Below are positions 1 through 7,260 of a stretch of DNA of 14,391 nucleotides, one piece after another. Positions within the stretch are counted from its first letter, which is position 1. Each line of letters starts with the position of its first letter. Under the pieces are notes generated by a model. That model was not told where the DNA came from. It worked only from the letters and a program-made list of their open reading frames with translations, and ran no database searches. The position numbers were made by a program, and so were the translations under genes. The stretch is from an uncultured Capnocytophaga sp. (GTDB lineage Bacteria > Bacteroidota > Bacteroidia > Flavobacteriales > Flavobacteriaceae). The stretch covers positions 1 through 14,391 of the forward strand of contig NZ_CALGWU010000049.1 in NCBI RefSeq assembly GCF_937936315.1. Reading direction: 5' to 3'.

Positions 1-24
1 TTGTATGAGCTAATTACATTATTT

Positions 25-55
25 TTTGTAGTTTTGCTTTTTATTCGTAATTTTG
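25..55 (+). promoter_or_regulatory. Bacteroidota-type promoter for the toxin-antitoxin operon
   Basis: TTTG at 25-28 and TAATTTTG at 48-55 match the Bacteroidota -33/-7 consensus (TTTG and TAnnTTTG), with 19 bp between them. Transcription would start near 62, ahead of the ATG at 77. This argues against the TTG start at 53, which lies inside the -7 box. Seen in sequence; activity is inferred. Confidence 0.65.
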
Positions 56-76
56 CCTCAAAATAACAAGAACACT

Positions 77-331
77 ATGGAATATATAATAAATATTAGG
101 GCACAAGGTTCAAAATTGAATGCTTTTTTAAACTTCATAGAAAGCCTTGATTTCGTCGAAATTTTCGAAGTAAAAAAACAAAATACAGAAACTATTACAT
201 CAGAGAAAACTGTAATCAAAGAGCAAAAAGCCTTTAAGAAAAAACTCTTTGATGCAATGCAAGAAGCTGAAGATGTACGTGCTGGAAAAAAAGAAGCTAT
301 CCCTTTTGAAAATTTTATCAATGGACTATAA
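77..331 (+). CDS. Small antitoxin of a RelE/ParE-type toxin-antitoxin pair
   Basis: An 84-residue protein without signal peptide or membrane segment, directly upstream of and overlapping a RelE/ParE-like toxin gene by 11 bp. This is the usual order of a type II antitoxin, which binds and neutralises the toxin and often represses its own operon. The N-terminal half (to about residue 35) reads as a short strand and helix. The rest is charged and helical, ending in an acidic, hydrophobic tail (EAIPFENFINGL) of the kind that wraps the toxin. No classical HTH or AbrB/PHD signature was recognised, so autoregulation is not shown. The start at 77 was chosen because an upstream in-frame TTG at 53 falls inside the predicted promoter. 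The function rests mainly on context. Confidence 0.7.
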   Translation: MEYIINIRAQGSKLNAFLNFIESLDFVEIFEVKKQNTETITSEKTVIKEQKAFKKKLFDAMQEAEDVRAGKKEAIPFENFINGL

Positions 332-701
332 ATTTTATGTACTAAAAAGTTTTGAAAAAGAGGCTAAAGCTTTATTGAAAAAATATAAAAGTCTATCCAA
401 AGACTTGGTAAAACTCCAAACAGAAATAGAAACAAACCCCCTCTTAGGCGTGAATTTAGGAGGTGGATACAAAAAGTTACGTTTGAATATTTCTTCTAAA
501 AACAAAGGAAAAAGTGGGGGAGCAAGAGTTATCACTCACGAAATAATTATCAGTATTAAAGAAGAAAATGATACAAAATCAGTACTTTTTGTCTCTATTT
601 ATGATAAATCTGATTTTGAAAGTATTGACATAACTCTTTTAGAAAATTATGTCAATGAATTTCGAGAAAACGAAGTTAATAAATCCAAAGAAAAAAAATG
701 A
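321..701 (+). CDS. Type II toxin, RelE/ParE family
   Basis: A 126-residue protein of the RelE/ParE superfamily, whose members are mRNA interferases acting on the ribosome or gyrase inhibitors. Features that fit are an N-terminal helical pair (about residues 8-40), the stretch GGGYKKLRLNI (47-57), the basic loop KGKSGGARVI (62-71) and the late strand with IYDKSD (93-98). The KSGGARVI...YDKSD pattern is common in Bacteroidota toxins annotated as RelE/ParE. The start at 321 overlaps the end of the antitoxin, giving translational coupling. A longer reading from 249 would run through the antitoxin in another frame and lacks family similarity. The tail is lysine-rich, and its stop overlaps the next ATG by 4 bp. 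The exact target (mRNA or gyrase) cannot be read from the sequence. Confidence 0.82.
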   Translation: MDYKFYVLKSFEKEAKALLKKYKSLSKDLVKLQTEIETNPLLGVNLGGGYKKLRLNISSKNKGKSGGARVITHEIIISIKEENDTKSVLFVSIYDKSDFESIDITLLENYVNEFRENEVNKSKEKK

Positions 702-1432
702 ACAAACTAAATATCTTTCTTTTACTCCTCCCCCTCTTCACTTACGCTCAAGAAGATAGTGACGACGGATTGATTGCTACTTCTCAAGGCGCAACCTCTA
801 CGCTAACAACTATCGACAACCGTTATTTAGAAGATCAATTCTACGTTGGCCTCACCTACGATTATCTCGCTGGTAAAGCCAGCAGTGTTGTGCAACACAA
901 CCTCTCCCACGGTATCCACTTAGGTTTCATCCGCGACCTCCCTATCAACCAAAAACGCAATCTTGGGTTCGGCATAGGGTTAGGCTATGCTTACGATGTG
1001 GTGTATAACAATATGGTAGCCAATAGAACCTCATCAGGAGTTGTGAGCTACGAAATCGTTGAACACTTCCGAGATTTGAACATCAGCAAAAACTACTTCA
1101 AAACCCACGCTATCGAGATACCCGTAGAATTCCGCTTCCGCACTTCCACCCCCACATCTCACAAGTTCTGGAGAGTATATGCCGGTATGCGATTCTCTTA
1201 TCTTTTAGGAGGCAGAAGCCTATACACTGCGAACGATATCGACACTTCTTTCCAAAACCCCGATATTGCTAAAAAATTTCAGGTAAAAGCCTTTGCCGCT
1301 TTTGGCTATAATGCACTGAATTTCTTCGTGCAGTACAATCTTTCTCCTTTGTTAAAAGACGTAAAAACTACTGATGGTACGAGCCTCAGTTCAAATGTAT
1401 TACAAATAGGTCTTATCTTTTACATACTCTAA
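698..1432 (+). CDS. Outer-membrane beta-barrel protein, PorT-like family
   Basis: A 244-residue protein with a Sec signal peptide (MNK, hydrophobic core, likely cleavage after TYA at residue 17). It then shows alternating aromatic and polar strands typical of a small outer-membrane barrel: FYVGLTYDYL, GIHLGFIRDL, GFGIGLGYAYD, HAIEIPVEFRFR, WRVYAGMRFSYLLG, FAAFGYNALNFFVQYNLSPL and a C-terminal LQIGLIFYIL. The size and layout match the PorT/OmpW-like outer_membrane_beta-barrel families of Bacteroidota. True PorT (SprT) serves the type IX secretion system, but orthology cannot be claimed here. The ATG overlaps the toxin stop by 4 bp, and the stop shares one base with the next ATG, so translation of the whole run may be coupled. 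Alternative: a general porin-family protein of unknown cargo. Confidence 0.68.
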   Translation: MNKLNIFLLLLPLFTYAQEDSDDGLIATSQGATSTLTTIDNRYLEDQFYVGLTYDYLAGKASSVVQHNLSHGIHLGFIRDLPINQKRNLGFGIGLGYAYDVVYNNMVANRTSSGVVSYEIVEHFRDLNISKNYFKTHAIEIPVEFRFRTSTPTSHKFWRVYAGMRFSYLLGGRSLYTANDIDTSFQNPDIAKKFQVKAFAAFGYNALNFFVQYNLSPLLKDVKTTDGTSLSSNVLQIGLIFYIL

Positions 1433-2595
1433 TGGACGAAAATATCACACGCTGGCGACTCATCTTGGGTCAAGATGCAAATGCTTTAGGCGAAGTATCG
1501 CTTAACGAACAACAATCGCTGATGGACGCTACCCTGGCCGCCCTCTACGACGACACCGAGAACAATGGCAACGGCGGCGGCAAACGCTCGGCAGGTTTGG
1601 GCAACTCTGCTCCTAACTTAGCCAAGTGGCTCACCGATGTGCGTTCCTTCTTCCCCCCCGATGTAGTGAGCGTCATTCAAACCGATGCTATCGAACGCAA
1701 AGGACTCACCAAACTGCTCTTTGAACCCGAAACCCTCAAGAACGTAAAGCCCGACATCTCTATGGTGGGCACCCTAATGGCACTCAAAGACCAGATTCCT
1801 GCCAAATCCAAAGACACCGCCCGCGAGTTAGTCAAAGAAGTCGTCAATGAGATAATGAAACGTATGGAGCAAGACCTCCGCCGCGCCGTTACGGGCGCTC
1901 TCAACAAAAAAGCACATACCCCCATCGCCAATTTCTCATCAACCGACTGGAAACGAACCATTCAGCGCAACCTCAAAAACTACGATACCGCCACCAAGCG
2001 CATCATACCCGAAAAATTCTATTTCTTTGAGCGCACTCAAAAACAAAAAAACTGGACGGTAATCCTCGACATCGACCAAAGTGGGTCTATGTGCGATTCC
2101 ATTATCTACTCATCGGTAATGGGTTCTATCTTTGCAAGTATGCCCGCCCTCGACACTCACGTAGTAGTGTTCGACACCGAAATAACCGACCTCACCGAAG
2201 CCTGCCGTCAAGACCCCGTCGATATGCTCTTTGGCGTGCAATTGGGAGGAGGAACCGACATCAATAAGTCTGTGGCATATTGCCAAACACTCATCGAGAA
2301 CCCCCGCAAAACGATGTTCATCCTCATATCCGACCTCTATGAGGGAGGCGTACGCTCCGGACTACTACGTCGTCTAAACGAGATGCATCAGGACGGTGTA
2401 AAAGTATTGGTACTCTTAGCCCTTTCCGATAGCGGTCGTCCCGATTACGACGAAAAACTCGGCAAGGAAATCAGCAAACTCGGCATTGCCTGCTTTGCCT
2501 GCACCCCCGATCGTCTCCCCGAGCTCGTCGAAAATGCCCTCAAAGGCAACGACCTTAAAAAATTTGAAAGTAAAAATAATGAATCTATAAACTAA
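1432..2595 (+). CDS. YehP-like von Willebrand factor A domain protein
   Basis: A 387-residue cytosolic protein. Its C-terminal half is a VWA domain with a complete metal-ion-dependent adhesion site: D215-x-S217-x-S219 (in VILDIDQSGSM), T275 in GGGTDI and D301 in SDLYEGG. The N-terminus (RWRLILGQDA) and the GGGKRSAGLGNSAPNLAKW segment resemble Escherichia coli YehP, which is encoded beside a MoxR-type AAA+ ATPase (YehL) and a SWIM-domain protein (YehQ). VWA-MoxR pairs generally act as metal-dependent remodelling or insertion machines. No AAA+ or SWIM partner is seen in this window; one could lie left of position 1. Base composition is clearly more GC-rich than the toxin-antitoxin genes. The role in the cell is unknown. 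Confidence 0.85.
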   Translation: MDENITRWRLILGQDANALGEVSLNEQQSLMDATLAALYDDTENNGNGGGKRSAGLGNSAPNLAKWLTDVRSFFPPDVVSVIQTDAIERKGLTKLLFEPETLKNVKPDISMVGTLMALKDQIPAKSKDTARELVKEVVNEIMKRMEQDLRRAVTGALNKKAHTPIANFSSTDWKRTIQRNLKNYDTATKRIIPEKFYFFERTQKQKNWTVILDIDQSGSMCDSIIYSSVMGSIFASMPALDTHVVVFDTEITDLTEACRQDPVDMLFGVQLGGGTDINKSVAYCQTLIENPRKTMFILISDLYEGGVRSGLLRRLNEMHQDGVKVLVLLALSDSGRPDYDEKLGKEISKLGIACFACTPDRLPELVENALKGNDLKKFESKNNESIN

Positions 2596-2777
2596 TTTGC
2601 TAATTCTCTAATGTCCAAATTTGTTAATTTTCCACAGCTCCTCTCCGAGACCCTCCAAAAACTCAGATTTTTCACTTTTCTCTTCTTTGCCGTCTGACAA
2701 AAATTGGTGTAAATCTGTGCGAAACTTAAAAAATAACTTGATTGACAAATGTTTAACTAATTAATTTAATAATAAAA

Positions 2778-3116
2778 ATGAAAAAAAGATTTTTTTGGAT
2801 AATAGCAATAGGCTTTCTCACGCTTTCTTGCCTTAATTTTAAAAAAACAACATCTAACGCTATAACTGAAGAGATGCCTAAAAATATAACTCACAACCTC
2901 ATTATTAGTTATAAAGACGAAACTGTATTAGAGGCTTTAAAAAAAGAAGTTAATGAATATAAGGCTGAAGTACTATATGAGTACAAAATCATAAAAGGAA
3001 TCGCTATAAAAATACCTGACAACATTGATATCAGAAAAGCCAAAGCTCATTTTTCTAAGCTCAAAGGAGTTATAGAAGTAGAGTATGACTATATTAATTC
3101 ACTAAATAACAGATAG
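2778..3116 (+). CDS. Small lipoprotein with an inhibitor I9 / subtilisin-propeptide-like domain
   Basis: A 112-residue protein with a lipoprotein signal peptide: MKKR, hydrophobic stretch, lipobox LTLSC with lipidated Cys18. The residues after the cysteine (LNFKK) lack the acidic lipoprotein export signal described for Capnocytophaga surface lipoproteins, so a periplasmic side is favoured (inference). Residues 40-107 read like a peptidase inhibitor I9 domain: an initial strand (NLIISYKDE), a helix (VLEALKKEVNEY), strand and turn (EVLYEYKIIKGIAIKIP), a second helix (IRKAKAHFSKLKG) and a final strand ending in VIEVEYDYI. This fold is usually the propeptide of subtilases, but no protease follows here. 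The next gene starts 6 bp downstream, so the two are probably co-transcribed. The lipoprotein call is firm; the I9 assignment is from pattern only. Confidence 0.65.
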   Translation: MKKRFFWIIAIGFLTLSCLNFKKTTSNAITEEMPKNITHNLIISYKDETVLEALKKEVNEYKAEVLYEYKIIKGIAIKIPDNIDIRKAKAHFSKLKGVIEVEYDYINSLNNR

Positions 3117-3122
3117 TTAATC

Positions 3123-3809
3123 ATGAAAAAACATTCTAAAGTTTGGAACGAAACTAAAACACACGACTCTTGGTCTATTTTTAAAATAATGGGCGAATTT
3201 GTACACGGCTACGAGCAGATGAGCTCCATAGGTCCCTGCGTATGTATCTTTGGATCAGCGCGTATCAAGCCCGAAAATCCTTACTACGAACTCACCGTAC
3301 GCATCGCCCAAAAAATAGTCGACGAAGGCTTTGGCATCATCACTGGCGGAGGACCCGGCATTATGGAAGCCGGTAACAAAGGCGCACACCTCAACAAAGG
3401 CGTATCTGCCGGACTCAACATCGACCTCCCCTTCGAGCAAACCAACAACCCTTATATCGACCACGACAAGAACATCAAATTCAACTATTTCTTTGCACGC
3501 AAAGTAATGTTCGTAAAATACTCCAAAGCCTTCATCGCTATGCCAGGCGGTTTCGGCACCCTCGACGAACTTTTTGAAACACTCACCCTCGTGCAAACTC
3601 ATAAAATCGACAAAATTCCTATTATCTTAGTAGGCACCGATTATTGGGGCGGACTTGTAGAGTGGATAAGAACCATATTGTTAGAGAAGTTCAACAATAT
3701 CAGCCCTGAAGACTTGGATTTATTTCATTTGGTAGACACCGAAGAAGAAGTCCTCAAAGTTATCGAAGACTTCTATTTCAACAAACATCAATTAAAACCA
3801 AATTTCTAA
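3123..3809 (+). CDS. LOG-family (TIGR00730) Rossmann-fold nucleotide phosphoribohydrolase
   Basis: A 228-residue soluble protein with the two signatures of the LOG/lysine-decarboxylase-like family: GGGPGIMEAGNKGA (75-88) and PGGFGTLDELFETLT (141-155). The conserved Arg/Lys of the FFARKVMFV segment (124-131) lies between them. Characterised members hydrolyse nucleoside 5'-monophosphates to a free base and ribose 5-phosphate (cytokinin-activating LOG in plants, purine-nucleotide-directed relatives in bacteria). Many are still mislabelled lysine decarboxylases. In a flavobacterium a nucleotide-salvage or turnover role is likelier than cytokinin synthesis; the substrate is not readable. It follows the I9-like lipoprotein gene by 6 bp and is followed by a hairpin. 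The length fits the larger bacterial subgroup. Confidence 0.9.
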   Translation: MKKHSKVWNETKTHDSWSIFKIMGEFVHGYEQMSSIGPCVCIFGSARIKPENPYYELTVRIAQKIVDEGFGIITGGGPGIMEAGNKGAHLNKGVSAGLNIDLPFEQTNNPYIDHDKNIKFNYFFARKVMFVKYSKAFIAMPGGFGTLDELFETLTLVQTHKIDKIPIILVGTDYWGGLVEWIRTILLEKFNNISPEDLDLFHLVDTEEEVLKVIEDFYFNKHQLKPNF

Positions 3810-3858
3810 AAACACTAGCGCTATCCAAAAAGTCTCAAAATCACTTTTGCGCCGCTAC

Positions 3859-3889
3859 ACTTTGGCAAAGTTTCACACTTTGCCAAAGT
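3859..3889 (+). terminator. Double-palindrome hairpin downstream of the LOG gene
   Basis: ACTTTGGCAAAGT (3859-3871) and ACTTTGCCAAAGT (3877-3889) form a perfect 13-bp inverted repeat around a 5-nt loop. Each arm is also its own palindrome (ACTTTG-N-CAAAGT), so the two arms are direct repeats 18 bp apart as well. The trailing sequence is AT-rich but has no clean T-run. A terminator for the upstream gene is most likely; a protein-binding operator is the alternative. Confidence 0.55.
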
Positions 3890-4026
3890 TGATTATAATA
3901 TTCAATCATTCTTCACTTTTCCGTTTATTACCAAATTTTTTTATTTTTATCAAGTTATTTAAAAAGCGTATATAAAAACTTCCGCCTTTTAACCATAAAA
4001 AGAATTAAAATAAAATGTTAATTTTT

Positions 4027-4058
4027 TTTGTATAAATCACAAAAAAGATATACCTTTG
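4027..4058 (+). promoter_or_regulatory. Strong Bacteroidota promoter for nagB
   Basis: TTTG at 4027-4030 and TACCTTTG at 4051-4058 match the -33 and -7 elements exactly, with 20 bp between them. Transcription would start near 4065, leaving a leader of about 40 nt before the ATG at 4106. The leader has no Shine-Dalgarno sequence and is AT-rich, as is usual in this phylum. Confidence 0.8.
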
Positions 4059-4105
4059 CGGGGTCAAAACTAATTATTTATTATAACATCATTTATCAAT
4101 AAAAA

Positions 4106-6049
4106 ATGAGAACACATATCAGAAAAGAAGTTTCATCAATCACTCATCAGCCTGCTGGCTCTGTTGAGGAAACTCGCTTCGAGAAAATCCACAACATCGT
4201 TTTCTCGAACTCCGTAACCGCTTCAATTAGTGTCGCACACGAAATCGCCGACCTTATCAAAAAAAAACAAGCCGAAGGCAAAAAATGCGTATTAGGCTTA
4301 GCCACCGGCTCCTCCCCTGTAAAAGTCTACGACGAACTCGTGCGTATGCACAAAGAAGAAGGTCTTAGCTTCAAAAACGTAATTACCTTCAACTTAGACG
4401 AGTATTATCCAATGGAAAAACAGGATATACAAAGTTATTGGTACTTTATGCACGAGCACCTCTTCAACCATATTGATATCCCTAAAGAAAATATCAATAT
4501 CCCCGATGGTACCGTATCTCACGACGAATTAGAAGCCTACTGCGCTAATTACGACAAAAAAATCCAAGATTGCGGCGGACTTGATTTCCAACTCCTCGGT
4601 ATCGGTCGTACCGGTCACATCGGCTTCAACGAACCTGGTTCTAACCGCAATTCTGGTACCCGCATCATCACTCTCGACCACATCACCCGCTCCGATGCTG
4701 CCGAAACCTTCCACGGTATCGACAATGTGCCTCGTCAAGCCATTACAATGGGTATCCGCACCGTGTTAAAAGCTCACCGCATCGTATTGCTCGCTTGGGG
4801 TAGCGGCAAAGCCTCTATCGTAGCCAAAGCCGTAGAAGGCGATATCACTGCCGAAGTACCTTCAAGCTACCTCCAACTCCACGAAAACACTACTTTTGTA
4901 TTAGACGAAGAAGCAGCCGCCGATCTCACTCGTATCAAAACCCCTTGGCTCGTTACCGATGTACAATGGAACGAAGACCTCAAAGCAAAAGCTATTGTTT
5001 GGCTTTGCGAACACTTGGGTAAAACAATCCTCAAACTCACAGATTCCGATTACAACGAGTACGGTATGTCCAAACTCTTGGCAGAATCAGGTCCTGCTTA
5101 CGATTTGAACATCGCTATGTTCAACCGCTTGCAACACACCATCACAGGATGGCCAGGTGGTAAACCTAATGCCGATGATACCAACCGCCCTGAACGCGAA
5201 CATCCTCACAAAAAACGCGTAATTATCTTCAGCCCTCACCCCGATGACGATGTAATTTCTATGGGAGGTACTTTCGACCGATTAGTTTCTCAAGGTCACG
5301 AAGTACACGTAGCTTACCAAACTTCCGGTAACTTTGCCGTATCCGACCACGAAGCGCTTAAATTCGCCGAAGTATTCAAAGATATAGCCAAAGAAAACAA
5401 AACTGAAGTAGCTGTAATCAACGAGATTATTAGCAACATCACCAATAAAAAATCCAACGAAATCGATAGCCTTCTCGTACGCCAACTCAAAGGTAACATC
5501 CGTCGCCACGAATCATTGGCTGCTACACGTTATGAAGGAGTGCCCGATAACCAAGTACACTTCCTCAACTTGCCTTTCTATGAAACAGGAGGTGTGAAAA
5601 AGAACCCTATAGGCGAAGCCGATATCAAAATCATTATGGATTTGATTGAAGAAGTAAAACCTCACCAAATCTATGCTGCGGGTGACCTCGCTGATCCTCA
5701 CGGAACTCACAAAGTATGTCTCGATGCTATCTTTGCTGCTTTGAAGAACTTAAAACACAAAGATTATATGAAAGACTGCTGGGTATGGTTATACCGCGGA
5801 GCTTGGCACGAATGGGACATCCACGAAATCGAAATGGCAGTCCCTATGAGTCCAGCACAAGTGCTCAAAAAACGTCAAGCCATCTTCTTCCACCAATCTC
5901 AAAAAGATGGTGCTATGTTCCAAGGAGACGACTTGCGTGAATTCTGGCAACGCGCCGAAGCTCGTAACAGCGAAACCGCTCGTCGTTACCGCAATTTAGG
6001 CTTCGCCGACTATGCCGCTATCGAGGCTTTCAAACGTTACTTCTTCTAA
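4106..6049 (+). CDS. nagB: Glucosamine-6-phosphate deaminase fused to a PIG-L/LmbE deacetylase-like domain
   Basis: A 647-residue two-domain protein. Residues about 25-290 form a NagB domain (glucosamine 6-phosphate to fructose 6-phosphate plus ammonia): LGLATGSSPVKVYDEL, FNLDEYYP with D98 (E. coli Asp72), and GIGRTGHIGFNEPGS with H171 and E176 (E. coli His143 and Glu148). The position of E. coli Asp141 is Thr169. Residues about 372-600 are a PIG-L/LmbE domain (zinc-dependent N-acetylglucosamine deacetylases) with the metal motif PHPDDD (377-382) and the second ligand region DPHGTH (H532, H535). Fusions of this size occur in other Bacteroidota and suggest deacetylation and deamination of an amino-sugar substrate on one chain (inference). 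It has its own promoter and a terminator and appears monocistronic. Fusion and family are sure; activity of each half is not proven. Confidence 0.93.
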   Translation: MRTHIRKEVSSITHQPAGSVEETRFEKIHNIVFSNSVTASISVAHEIADLIKKKQAEGKKCVLGLATGSSPVKVYDELVRMHKEEGLSFKNVITFNLDEYYPMEKQDIQSYWYFMHEHLFNHIDIPKENINIPDGTVSHDELEAYCANYDKKIQDCGGLDFQLLGIGRTGHIGFNEPGSNRNSGTRIITLDHITRSDAAETFHGIDNVPRQAITMGIRTVLKAHRIVLLAWGSGKASIVAKAVEGDITAEVPSSYLQLHENTTFVLDEEAAADLTRIKTPWLVTDVQWNEDLKAKAIVWLCEHLGKTILKLTDSDYNEYGMSKLLAESGPAYDLNIAMFNRLQHTITGWPGGKPNADDTNRPEREHPHKKRVIIFSPHPDDDVISMGGTFDRLVSQGHEVHVAYQTSGNFAVSDHEALKFAEVFKDIAKENKTEVAVINEIISNITNKKSNEIDSLLVRQLKGNIRRHESLAATRYEGVPDNQVHFLNLPFYETGGVKKNPIGEADIKIIMDLIEEVKPHQIYAAGDLADPHGTHKVCLDAIFAALKNLKHKDYMKDCWVWLYRGAWHEWDIHEIEMAVPMSPAQVLKKRQAIFFHQSQKDGAMFQGDDLREFWQRAEARNSETARRYRNLGFADYAAIEAFKRYFF

Positions 6050-6075
6050 GAAGGATACGCCTTAAAATACAAAAT

Positions 6076-6110
6076 AAAAAGGGACTACCTGCGTAAGGTA
6101 GTCCCTTTTT
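6076..6110. terminator. Bidirectional intrinsic terminator between nagB and dnaJ
   Basis: A perfect inverted repeat: AAAAAGGGACTACCT (6076-6090), loop GCGTA, AGGTAGTCCCTTTTT (6096-6110). The GC-rich stem with T-runs on both strands can stop nagB transcripts from the left and grpE-dnaJ transcripts from the right. Confidence 0.9.
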
Positions 6111-6131
6111 AGATTTAACAAAATCTATAAC

Positions 6132-7250
6132 CTATGAAAACATTTCTTTTACTTTTTCAAAGAACGACTTATCGTGCTTATCGGGTTTAGGAGCGAAATT
6201 CTCATCCTCCTGCATCTTTTTAAAGAAAGCCTTTTGCTCCTCGTTTAAGTGTTTAGGAGTCCATACATTCACGTGAACAATCAAATCACCCGTTGCGCGT
6301 CCTTGCAAGCTAGGAATACCTTTGCCACGCAAGCGCAATATCTTGCCCGATTGTATGCCTTCTTCTAATTTGATGCGCACTTTGCCCGTTACTGTATCTA
6401 TTTCCTTAGTAGCTCCTAAAACAGCTTCAGGGAAACTGATATACAAATCGTAATGCAAATTATCGCCTTCGCGTTTGAGAGTTTCGTGTTCTTGTTCTTC
6501 AATAAGAATCAAAAGGTCACCAGCTACACTGTTCTTCACAGGAGCTTCATTACCCTTTCCATTCATATTCAGCTGAATGCCATCCATTACACCCGCAGGA
6601 ATATTGATAGAGATAGTCTCTTCAATAGTTTTCAATCCTTGGGCATCGGTATCGGCACCGCGTTTATCAATCACTTCACCAGCACCACCACAAGCCGAAC
6701 AAGTAGAGGCAGTTTGCATCATACCAAGCATTGTGTTCACTTGTCGTACCACTTGTCCGCGACCATTACACGTTGGGCAAGTTTTATAAGTTGTATCTTC
6801 AGCTTTTACTTTGCGGCGTACTTTTATTTTCTTTTCAGTACCTTTTACAACATCTTCCAAGGTAACTTTCACACGTATACGCAAGTTTTCTCCTTTCACA
6901 TATACCTGCTGACTGCCGCCACCAAAACCGCCAAAACCACTAAAGCCACCCGAAAAATGACCACCAAATATATCGCCAAACTGACTGAATATATCGTCCA
7001 TTGAGAAACCACCGCCCCCCATACCGCCTTCAAAGGCAGCGTGACCAAAGCGGTCGTACTGAGCCCGTTTGTTCTCATCGCTGAGCACCTCGTAGGCTTC
7101 AGCAGCTAATTTAAAATTCTCTTCAGCTTCTTTATCCCCAGGATTTTTGTCGGGGTGGTATTTTAATGCTTGTTTGCGGTATGCTTTTTTTATTTCGGCA
7201 GCCGTAGCTGTTTTCTGTATTTCTAATATTTCGTAGTAATCTCTTTTCAT
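6132..7250 (-). CDS. dnaJ: Molecular chaperone DnaJ (Hsp40)
   Basis: A 372-residue type I Hsp40 that stimulates the ATPase of DnaK and delivers unfolded clients. The J domain (1-70) carries HPD at 32-34. A Gly/Phe-rich linker spans about 74-113. The zinc region has only two CxxCxGxG motifs, CPTCNGRG (158-165) and CSACGGAG (184-191), instead of four. By position they are motifs 2 and 3 of the canonical protein, which together bind one zinc; the places of motifs 1 and 4 hold KVKAEDTTYK and DKRGADTDAQG. The C-terminal substrate-binding domain is complete (INIPAGVMDGIQL, GDLLILIEEQEHETLKREGDNLHYD, LRGKGIPSLQGRATGDLIVHVNVWTP). It follows grpE by 10 bp in the same operon. Reduced zinc regions are, as far as I know, common in flavobacterial DnaJ, so this is probably lineage-typical rather than damage. 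Confidence 0.96.
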   Translation of the reverse strand: MKRDYYEILEIQKTATAAEIKKAYRKQALKYHPDKNPGDKEAEENFKLAAEAYEVLSDENKRAQYDRFGHAAFEGGMGGGGFSMDDIFSQFGDIFGGHFSGGFSGFGGFGGGSQQVYVKGENLRIRVKVTLEDVVKGTEKKIKVRRKVKAEDTTYKTCPTCNGRGQVVRQVNTMLGMMQTASTCSACGGAGEVIDKRGADTDAQGLKTIEETISINIPAGVMDGIQLNMNGKGNEAPVKNSVAGDLLILIEEQEHETLKREGDNLHYDLYISFPEAVLGATKEIDTVTGKVRIKLEEGIQSGKILRLRGKGIPSLQGRATGDLIVHVNVWTPKHLNEEQKAFFKKMQEDENFAPKPDKHDKSFFEKVKEMFS

Positions 7251-7260
7251 TTTAAACTTC

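Noticed and set aside
2596..2777. Possible promoter or gene remnant in the gap after the VWA gene
   Set aside because: The best match (TAATTTAA at 2762-2769) is imperfect and only 8 bp before the ATG; no coding frame or clear terminator was seen.
6453..7004. A 183-codon open frame on the + strand antisense to dnaJ
   Set aside because: It lies wholly inside dnaJ, has low-complexity Ser/Thr/Phe-rich content and no recognisable motif; dnaJ is certain.
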